From NCBI GenBank assembly GCA_945874765.1, contig CAMCHQ010000001.1, positions 62,001 to 126,000 of the forward strand: a DNA stretch of 64,000 nt. The letters are read 5' to 3'. How positions within the stretch are numbered: the stretch's first letter is position 1; each line of letters starts with the position of its first letter. A program made the translations under genes and the position numbers. Under the pieces are notes generated by a model that did not search any database, had not been told where the DNA came from, and saw only the letters and a list, made by a program, of their open reading frames with translations. The stretch comes from an uncultured Clostridia bacterium (GTDB lineage Bacteria > Bacillota > Clostridia > Oscillospirales > Acutalibacteraceae). Positions 57,035 to 64,000 of the stretch are shown here, piece after piece.

Positions 57035-59536
57035 TTAGATAGATTTAAGAAGAGCTGGAAGTCTTGTAAGTGCTCCGCCAAGTCTCCAGAAAATCTTATT
57101 AAAGCCGACAAAGCTTGATTCATCATCATTGAGCATCATAAGAAGACCGTCAGCCATCTTAGGTGAAAATACACCCATACTCATAGCAATAAAGTTACGA
57201 ATAGGAATTTGAGTAGCCATAGCCGCAAGCATCTTGCCGTCGCCGTTAGCGTCGGAGCCCATACCGCTCATAACCTTAGTAATCAAGTTGCAAAGCTTAC
57301 CGCCCCACTTAGTATGACGTGCGTCATTGAGACAGCAGTAAAGGTCAATCTTCTTAGTAGTGTCAATTTCAGGATTCGGAAGTTCACCGTATACAGCGGC
57401 AAAATCATCACGAGTGATATTTGCAACGTTGTTGTAGTAATCGGGAGCTGTTTCTCTGTAATCAGGAACTTCAGCTTCAACTGTTGATTCTACATTAACT
57501 GTAGCTGTAAGCTTAGGGTCACGGCTTGAAGCGGCAACGATGATATCAAAGTCGCCTGATTCAACATACCAATCGTTAATATTTACATTGAAGAATGCGA
57601 ACGCTCTCTTAGAAAGGTCAATTGAAACTTCCTTTTCCTCGCCTGCTTTAAGGAATACTTTCTTAAATGCACGAAGTTCCTTAACAGGACGGTAAATTGT
57701 TGATTCCTTATCGGCAACATAAATTTCGGCAATTTCAGCGCCGTCTACATCGCCTGTATTCTTAATCTTGAATGAAACCGTAACAGTATCTGTATCTTTA
57801 ATCTTATCAGCAGAAAGCTTAATGTCGCTGTATTCAAATGTTGTGTATGAAAGACCGTAGCCGAATGGGAATACAACGTCAAGGTTAGCTGAATCATAAT
57901 ATCTGTAACCGATATATACAGACTCTCTGTGCTCTGATGTAACAGGGCCGCCGGGATAATTGCCGTATGTCGGGTTAGATTCAAATGAAGTAGGATAAGT
58001 TTCAGATGTTTTACCTGATGGATTTACAACACCTGTAAGAATGTTAGCAACAGCGATACCGCCTGCCTGACCGCCGAGACCAGAGTTAAGAAGACCTTTA
58101 ACCTCATTGAGCCAAGGCATAAGAACAACCGAACCGCCGGCAAGAACAACAACAGTATTCGGGTTAGCCTGTGCTACAGCAGAAACGAGAGCGTTATGGT
58201 TTGCAGGCATATTGATTGTTTCTCTGTCGTAGCCCTCACCCTCGAAATCTTCGGTAAGACCAACAAATACTACTGCAACATCTGCTGATTTAGCAGCTGC
58301 AACTGCCTCTTTGGTAAGCTCTGAATCGCTCTTTCTGTTCTTATCTTTCTTTGTAGGAGCTGATTTATAATAGCCCTGTGAATATGTAAGGTCAACGCCA
58401 AGCTTTTCAAGTTCATCATAAGCATTTGAAAGCATTGTCGGATTAATTACGGATGAACCGGCACCCTGGAAACGAGGAGCCTTAGCCATTTCACCGATAA
58501 CTGCAACTTTCTGTCCTTTTTTAAGAGGAAGAATCTTATCGTCATTTTTAAGAAGAACCATTGAGCCTTCGGCAACTTTCTGTGCAATTGCGTGATGTGC
58601 CTTAGGGTCAAATGTATGCTCTTTTTCAAGTGCAGGCTTTGACTTCATAATAAGATTTACTACATTGTCAACTCTCTCATCAAGAGTAGCCTCGTCAAGT
58701 TCACCGTTCTTAACAGCCGCAATAATTTTCTTAGCATTAAGAGTACCTGAAGTAGGCATTTCAAGGTCGGTACCGTTCTTAAGGCCCGGAATTCTGTCAA
58801 CCGAAGCACCCCAGTCGGTAACAATAAGACCCTCAAAGCCCCAATCGTCACGGAGAATTTCTTGCTGAAGATGCTTATTTTCAGATGCATAAACACCGTT
58901 AATTCTGTTATAAGAGTTCATTACAGTCCAAGGCTGAGCCTCTTTAACCGCAATTTCAAATGCAGGAAGATAAATTTCACGCATTGTTCTTTCATCAATT
59001 ACTTCGTTAAGAACCATACGGAATGCTTCCTGAGAGTTACAAGCAAAATGCTTAAGCGATGTACCAACGCCCTTTGACTGAACGCCGTTGATAACACTTG
59101 CCGAGCACTTACCTGCAAGATATGGGTCCTCACTGAAATATTCAAAGTTACGTCCGCAAACAGGTGAACGCTTAATATTGGTACCTGGGCCTAAAATTGT
59201 AGAAACCTTTTCCTTTAAACATTCCTGACCCATTGCTTCACCCTCTTGCTTTAAGAGGTCCTCATCCCAAGAACAGGATGAAGTAGCGGCAGGTGGGAAA
59301 CAGGTAGCAGGAACAGAGTTACCGAGACCGATTCCGCCTTTCTTCTCCTCACCCTCGGCAGGAACATAATCCTTGCCCTTAGCCTTACGTAAACCGTGAG
59401 GTCCGTCAGTAATCATAATTTTAGGAAGACCGAGTTCAGGTGCCTCCTCAAGATGCCAATAGTCATAACCTGAAACAAAAGCAGCCTTTTGCTCAAGTGA
59501 CATTTTTTTAACGATTTGTGGGTATCTCATACACAA
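57035..59536 (-). CDS. Glycoside hydrolase family 3 (beta-glucosidase-like) with C-terminal extension
   Basis: IMITDGPHGLRKAKG, LGPGTNIKRSPVCGRNFEYFSEDPYLAGK, GLIVTDWGASVDRI, fibronectin-III-like region, then about 130-residue tail. Confidence 0.96.
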   Translation of the reverse strand: MCMRYPQIVKKMSLEQKAAFVSGYDYWHLEEAPELGLPKIMITDGPHGLRKAKGKDYVPAEGEEKKGGIGLGNSVPATCFPPAATSSCSWDEDLLKQEGEAMGQECLKEKVSTILGPGTNIKRSPVCGRNFEYFSEDPYLAGKCSASVINGVQSKGVGTSLKHFACNSQEAFRMVLNEVIDERTMREIYLPAFEIAVKEAQPWTVMNSYNRINGVYASENKHLQQEILRDDWGFEGLIVTDWGASVDRIPGLKNGTDLEMPTSGTLNAKKIIAAVKNGELDEATLDERVDNVVNLIMKSKPALEKEHTFDPKAHHAIAQKVAEGSMVLLKNDDKILPLKKGQKVAVIGEMAKAPRFQGAGSSVINPTMLSNAYDELEKLGVDLTYSQGYYKSAPTKKDKNRKSDSELTKEAVAAAKSADVAVVFVGLTEDFEGEGYDRETINMPANHNALVSAVAQANPNTVVVLAGGSVVLMPWLNEVKGLLNSGLGGQAGGIAVANILTGVVNPSGKTSETYPTSFESNPTYGNYPGGPVTSEHRESVYIGYRYYDSANLDVVFPFGYGLSYTTFEYSDIKLSADKIKDTDTVTVSFKIKNTGDVDGAEIAEIYVADKESTIYRPVKELRAFKKVFLKAGEEKEVSIDLSKRAFAFFNVNINDWYVESGDFDIIVAASSRDPKLTATVNVESTVEAEVPDYRETAPDYYNNVANITRDDFAAVYGELPNPEIDTTKKIDLYCCLNDARHTKWGGKLCNLITKVMSGMGSDANGDGKMLAAMATQIPIRNFIAMSMGVFSPKMADGLLMMLNDDESSFVGFNKIFWRLGGALTRLPALLKSI

Positions 59537-59728
59537 AAACGCTCCCTTCGAATTAATAACACACCTATTATACTATAAAAATTACTTCTTATCAATATAA
59601 TTTTTGTGCATTTTTACAATTTATTTTATATTTTGTTTAGAAAGTGCACCTTTCATCTATATAATAGCAAATTATTTAAAACTGTATATCAAAAATCATA
59701 TTTAATATCACAAATCCCAACTAAAAAA

Positions 59729-59752
59729 GAGAGGCTTCATACAAAACCTCTC
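59729..59752 (-). terminator. Terminator downstream of rubrerythrin gene
   Basis: GAGAGG/CCTCTC with minus-strand T run. Confidence 0.6.
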
Positions 59753-59772
59753 GATAATTATTTTGCTTGATA

Positions 59773-60309
59773 TTAATAATTTTCTGCGCTGATTTCAAAG
59801 AAACTTTGAGGATGATTGCAAGTCGGGCAAACGTCAGGTGCTTTAGTACCTACAACAATATGACCGCAATTGCGACATTCCCAAATCTTAACCTCACTTT
59901 TTTCAAATACTTTCATAGTTTCTACGTTTTCAAGAAGCTTTCTGTATCTTTCCTCATGGTGTTTTTCAACAGCGGCAACAAGTTTAAATTTAGCGGCAAG
60001 CTCGGGAAATCCCTCTTCCTCTGCCGTTTTTGCAAATTGGACATACATATCTGTCCATTCGTAGTTTTCACCCTCTGCGGCAGCTTTAAGATTAGAAGCT
60101 GTATCTGAAATACCTTCCATTTCCTTAAACCACATCTTAGCGTGTTCTTTTTCGTTATTTGCAGTCTTTAAGAACAAATCCGCAATCTGTTCAAATCCCT
60201 CTTTTTTAGCAACCGAAGCAAAATAAGTGTACTTGTTTCTTGCCTGCGATTCGCCTGCAAAAGCCGCTTCAAGATTCTTTTGTGTTTTGGTTCCGTCATA
60301 CTTACTCAT
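59773..60309 (-). CDS. Rubrerythrin
   Basis: [50 protein letters not shown]-terminal [31 protein letters not shown] rubredoxin domain. Confidence 0.97.
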   Translation of the reverse strand: MSKYDGTKTQKNLEAAFAGESQARNKYTYFASVAKKEGFEQIADLFLKTANNEKEHAKMWFKEMEGISDTASNLKAAAEGENYEWTDMYVQFAKTAEEEGFPELAAKFKLVAAVEKHHEERYRKLLENVETMKVFEKSEVKIWECRNCGHIVVGTKAPDVCPTCNHPQSFFEISAENY

Positions 60310-60405
60310 AATTTTACCTCCTAAAATATAATGATTAAAAATCATATTAATATACAATTATATTATCTATATTATCATTTTTAAACAAGTTTGTCAACAT
60401 AAACA

Positions 60406-60444
60406 AAAGCCTTGAGTAAAACGTAAGTTAAACTCAAGACTTTT
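60406..60444 (-). terminator. Hairpin between MBL hydrolase and rubrerythrin genes
   Basis: AAAGCCTTGAGT...ACTCAAGACTTTTT. Confidence 0.5.
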
Positions 60445-60485
60445 TGTGTAATAACGTGTAATAGTAGCATTACACGGAGGTTGGG

Positions 60486-61340
60486 CTACATAATATTTTC
60501 TTTAATTACTATATTTTCACCGTCAAACCAAGCGATTATTCCGTTTGAATCCACTGTGGCATAAAGCTTCGAATGAGAAATATTTTTAAGTTTATATTTA
60601 ACGTCAGGATAAACGCCTTTCATTTCGTTGCAAAAAATTGCAATCTTAGGCATTAATTTCTTTACCCAATAAAATGAAGTAGAATAAAAATAGCCGTGAT
60701 GACCTACTTTAAGTAAATCGACATTTCCTATTATATCGGCAATACGTTTTTCATCACCTGCTTTGTAGTTTATATCGCCTGCAAGAAATGCTCTTGACTT
60801 ACCTATTGATACAAGTGTGCCGACGCTGTTTACATTTTCGCCGAATTTTATTTTATGTTCTTTATATTTGCCGTTGAAAAACTTAATGTTAAAATCGCCG
60901 AGTGAAATTTCTTTTCCGTCAAAATTTTCAATAAGCTCAACATTATTTTTTTCAATTGCTTCAAGCATTTGAGTGTAAACTTCTGTATTATCCCACCTTA
61001 CACGTTCAAATCGGCAAATATTTTGTTCGTTATAAGGCTTTAAATAAGCTGTTTTGACAAAAATATTCGGGTGATTAATAACAGTATCGAAACCGCCGAT
61101 ATGGTCGGAATGGCAATGTGTACCCAAAACGAATTCAATATTAACATTGCCGTTTTCGTCGCCGAAATTATCGAGAAGATATTTAACAACAACATCCTCG
61201 TATCCCTTTAAATTAAGATGAGGTTTATCTTTGGGAAAATCAGTATCCTCAGCCGCATCAATCATTGCAATATTACCCTTGCTTTCAAGAATAATGCAAT
61301 CGCTGTGTCCCGTATTTAAAAAATGTATTTTGCCTTCCAT
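60486..61340 (-). CDS. MBL-fold metallohydrolase (ComEC/Rec2 C-terminal-like)
   Basis: KIHFLNTGHSDCIILES, VLGTHCHSDHIGGFDTVI, FLAGDINYKAGDEKRI, KVGHHGYFYSTS. Confidence 0.92.
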   Translation of the reverse strand: MEGKIHFLNTGHSDCIILESKGNIAMIDAAEDTDFPKDKPHLNLKGYEDVVVKYLLDNFGDENGNVNIEFVLGTHCHSDHIGGFDTVINHPNIFVKTAYLKPYNEQNICRFERVRWDNTEVYTQMLEAIEKNNVELIENFDGKEISLGDFNIKFFNGKYKEHKIKFGENVNSVGTLVSIGKSRAFLAGDINYKAGDEKRIADIIGNVDLLKVGHHGYFYSTSFYWVKKLMPKIAIFCNEMKGVYPDVKYKLKNISHSKLYATVDSNGIIAWFDGENIVIKENIM

Positions 61341-61350
61341 TTTTCTCCTC

Positions 61351-62175
61351 TTATTTAATGTAATTATCATATATGTACTTAACTATCGAATCATTGTTTG
61401 AACAAGCGGTATTTTTAGTTATTGATTTAATTTCATCACTTGCATTTCCTGCCGCAACAGGTAAGCCGGCAAATTCAAACATAGTCAAATCGTTTTTACT
61501 GTCCCCTGCCGCAATAACCTCATCACTTTTAGCGCCGATTAACTCGCTTAATTTTGAAAGTGCCGAGCCTTTTGAAACATTTGAGGCAGTGATTTCAATA
61601 TTATTACTCATTGAAGTAGTAAAAATAATATTATCAAATTGCTTTAATTTTTCAAAGCAGTCTTGTCTTTCGTCTTCGTTTTTGAAAAATATATTTAAAA
61701 GTTCCGTTTTATCGAATAAATCAACAGCACTTGACAAATCATCAATACCTATTCTCGTTTTATCAATTACGTCAATGTAATTTTCATCGATTTTAAAGTA
61801 TTGATATGATTTAAAATTAAGTTTTGATTTATCGGTTTTCGGCTCTTTATTTTCATAAAATTCAATCATTGTATCATATGATGACAAAAGATTATAAAGC
61901 CCGGTTAAAGTCGGCATATCTATATAATGCTCATATATGTTTTTGTTTTCTTTTTTATCAAATATAACCGAGCCGTCAGAATAGATAATATATCTAATGC
62001 TCTTTAATTCACGCAAAACCTGAGGTATCTCATAAAAAGTTCTGCCTGTGCAAAGTGCAAATTCTATCCCGTCATCAGTCATTTGTTCAATTGCGTCAAT
62101 ATTATCAGTTGACACATTTGAATTATCATCAAGAAGCGTACCGTCAAGGTCACACGCAAAAAGCTTATAATTCAT
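61351..62175 (-). CDS. Cof-type HAD-IIB family phosphatase
   Basis: YKLFACDLDGTLLDDNSNVS...FALCTGRTFYEIPQ; VIAAGDSKNDLTMFEFAGLPVAAGNASDEIKSI. Confidence 0.95.
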   Translation of the reverse strand: MNYKLFACDLDGTLLDDNSNVSTDNIDAIEQMTDDGIEFALCTGRTFYEIPQVLRELKSIRYIIYSDGSVIFDKKENKNIYEHYIDMPTLTGLYNLLSSYDTMIEFYENKEPKTDKSKLNFKSYQYFKIDENYIDVIDKTRIGIDDLSSAVDLFDKTELLNIFFKNEDERQDCFEKLKQFDNIIFTTSMSNNIEITASNVSKGSALSKLSELIGAKSDEVIAAGDSKNDLTMFEFAGLPVAAGNASDEIKSITKNTACSNNDSIVKYIYDNYIK

Positions 62176-62235
62176 ATTATTTCCCCAACCTAAAATATTC
62201 TATAAATCAATTATATTAAATATGAATACGTGAAA

Positions 62236-62808
62236 TCAAGCCTTTTTCTTTCTGTGGATTACAAAACGGTTCAAAGGATATGTCCAAAGAGTAGGAACTG
62301 TCATAACAATAAGTTTTGTTAAAAGAACAATAAATACGCTGTCGTGACCGCTGTTTTTAATAAGTGTGCCGAGAAATGAACCGAACCAAGTGTTAAAAGT
62401 AATGGTGCAGACAACCATAATTGCATAAAGAATAGTTGAAAGAACAGGGTTAGCGTCTGCTTTAAATGTAAGTTTTCTGTTCATTATATAAGCTGCGGCA
62501 TAACCGATTACTGCCGAAATAAAATAGGAATACATATATCCCTTGTACTCTATTCCCAAAAACGAAAGAACCGGATTATCGGTTACGGGAACTTCGTTAA
62601 GTGATTTAAAAATAACATATTGCAAAAACCAAAAGACTGCAAGCTCCAAAACCGAGGTAGAAGCACCTGTGAATGAGAATTTTATAAATTTCCAAATTTC
62701 TGCGTGTTTATTAACGAATTTAATAATGTTTTCTTTGAATGTGTTTTTCTTTTGAGCTGTCATTGCATCGTCTGTATAAATAATTTGTGTGTCGTCAATT
62801 TGTTTCAT
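62236..62808 (-). CDS. GtrA family membrane protein
   Basis: IKFSFTGASTSVLELAVFWFLQYVIF...SYFISAVIGYAAAYIMNRKLTF; YPLNRFVIHRKKK. Confidence 0.9.
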   Translation of the reverse strand: MKQIDDTQIIYTDDAMTAQKKNTFKENIIKFVNKHAEIWKFIKFSFTGASTSVLELAVFWFLQYVIFKSLNEVPVTDNPVLSFLGIEYKGYMYSYFISAVIGYAAAYIMNRKLTFKADANPVLSTILYAIMVVCTITFNTWFGSFLGTLIKNSGHDSVFIVLLTKLIVMTVPTLWTYPLNRFVIHRKKKA

Positions 62809-62833
62809 AATACTAATCAAAATAAAGCGAAAA

Positions 62834-62864
62834 ACCGCAGCTAAGGCTCAAAGCCGCTTACGGT
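62834..62864 (-). terminator. Terminator-like hairpin between small peptide gene and gtrA-like gene
   Basis: ACCGCAGCTAAGGCTCAAAGCCGCTTACGGT imperfect inverted repeat; minus-strand T run follows. Confidence 0.5.
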
Positions 62865-62867
62865 ATA

Positions 62868-63014
62868 TCAATTTTCAGAAACTGAATATTGAATCGAAGA
62901 TACATCACTGTTTGTTGCACTCATATAACAAGCATAACCCGAAACAGTCATAACAGATACTACAAGTGAAATTGCAAGAAGTGATGATAAAACCGTTTTA
63001 ATCTTTTCGCTCAT
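62868..63014 (-). CDS. 48-aa putative secreted/membrane peptide (not in the ORF track)
   Basis: MSEKIKTVLSSLLAISLVVSVMTVSGYACYMSATNSDVSSIQYSVSEN*; signal-peptide-like N-terminus; SD-like GAGAGA upstream. Confidence 0.55.
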   Translation of the reverse strand: MSEKIKTVLSSLLAISLVVSVMTVSGYACYMSATNSDVSSIQYSVSEN

Positions 63015-63625
63015 ATTTATCTCTCCTTTCCTAAATCGTTGACTAAAGTATAAAACACGTCGATTAAAATATAATCAAGGTAGAGTAAAAAATGAGTAAA
63101 AATCAGGTAAATATCACTTATTATCGATTTAACATAAAATTAAAATTATTTAACATTGGCATAACAAAAGTTTTCTGAGTCTGCCTGATACTCAAGCTGA
63201 AAATTTATCAAAAGAACCATTTGTGCAAATCTCACAAAAAGCAGAGTGATTATTTGTGAAAGAAGCCGAATTTTCCGTTTCTTTTATTTTTTTGTCACAA
63301 AACGGCACTTTTTAGGGATTATGTTTAATGAGGGGATTAATTAAAAAGGAAGTATAAATTGCGACAAAGAAAGATGGTTACTTCTATATTTGGAAGTCAA
63401 ACCGGAATCATTTATAAGCTTGATTAACTTTTTATAATTTTTTTACAAAAAAATGTTCACATTTTTCCAAAAACCAACACTATACATATGAGAGGGCATT
63501 TTCTTAAATAAAGCTTTATTTAAATTTGTGATGAAAGAGGTGTTTGAAATGATTTAGATAAGCTTAAAAATAAACAAAAAAAATTAATAATTCTATTAAC
63601 AAAACTTTGAAAGGAATTTAAACAG

Positions 63626-63726
63626 ATGAAAAAACAGCAAAGCATATCGCATTAATTATGACATTTGTATCTTGTTTTTTATCATTTACACCTAACCGGT
63701 CAAATCCTTTGGAATTATGCGAATAA
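63626..63726 (+). pseudogene. Frameshifted small secreted-peptide gene (candidate)
   Basis: ATG followed by an A6 tract; inserting one A gives MKKTAKHIALIMTFVSCFLSFTPNRSNPLELCE*, a typical signal peptide; SD AAAGGAA upstream. Confidence 0.35.
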
Positions 63727-63889
63727 ATATTCATGTATTCAATTTAACTATAATGCATATTGGTATATAAGCAACGGTGCAACTAACATTCACGACACAT
63801 CTAAAAAGGCTCAGGAACTCTTGTTTGGCGACCTGCTAAGCTTTACTGATATAAATTAATAATCATAACAATTAAACGGAGTATATTTC

Positions 63890-64000
63890 ATGAATAAAAA
63901 AGCAATTACTTTTAGTGCAATTTTAGTTACCATATTAATATGTTCACTTTTGGTATCTGCATTGCATTCTAAAAATCAAGTTGATACTTCACCGGCAAAA
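63890..64000 (+). CDS. Partial exported protein (signal peptide) running off the window
   Basis: MNKKAITFSAILVTILICSLLVSALHSKNQVDTSPAK... open to the window end. Confidence 0.5.
   Translation, partial: MNKKAITFSAILVTILICSLLVSALHSKNQVDTSPAK

Noticed and set aside
63665-63859. 64-aa ORF near the right edge as an intact gene
   Set aside because: Lacks a good SD and reads in a different frame from the upstream signal-peptide-like sequence; more likely remnant coding sequence.
1-64000. CRISPR arrays, complete rRNA operons or tRNA genes
   Set aside because: Read for regularly spaced repeats and cloverleaf-like conserved segments; none could be supported by eye apart from the 5S fragment. A tRNAscan/CRISPR search would be decisive.

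Overview
The window is AT-rich chromosomal DNA, most likely from a spore-forming gut Clostridium-class bacterium (Ruminococcaceae/Oscillospirales-like; inferred from GerW/YtfJ, ScpAB and DacF content and codon usage). Most of it is ordinary housekeeping and metabolic operons. These include two MATE efflux genes, AlkD-like and RadC repair genes, a GH51 arabinofuranosidase, a three-gene 2-hydroxyacyl-CoA dehydratase/activase operon, ppa and fumC. A class II aldolase / class III aminotransferase / TetR / FGGY-kinase locus follows, then a long rluB-dacF-gerW-scpBA-prmC-HK-RR operon, uvrBA, upp-uraA, a Cd/Zn P-type ATPase with a separate HMA protein, GH95, GH3, rubrerythrin and GtrA. The clearest accessory region is an about 11.16-kb integrative mobilizable element at about 2380-13538. 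I delimited it from the sequence: a TnpX-type large serine recombinase, MobC and relaxase, a ParB-like protein, TnpV/TnpW-like proteins, a shared GCCGAC core at both ends, and near-perfect inverted arms (GC(T)AACGCCA.ATAAGGAAGT) that would form a symmetric attP. Its cargo is a compact HTH plus three-gene module: a zinc-ribbon/TM protein, an SPFH-GYF protein, and a zinc-ribbon/TM/duplicated DUF6591-like protein. This is the best candidate for an under-described system, probably envelope or phage stress related. Other notable points are paired putative TetR operators at the aminotransferase promoter, CadC/SmtB-like operators with no adjacent regulator, a 33-nt 5S rRNA fragment, a degenerate PTS EIICB-like protein, and several small ORFs missing from the ORF track.
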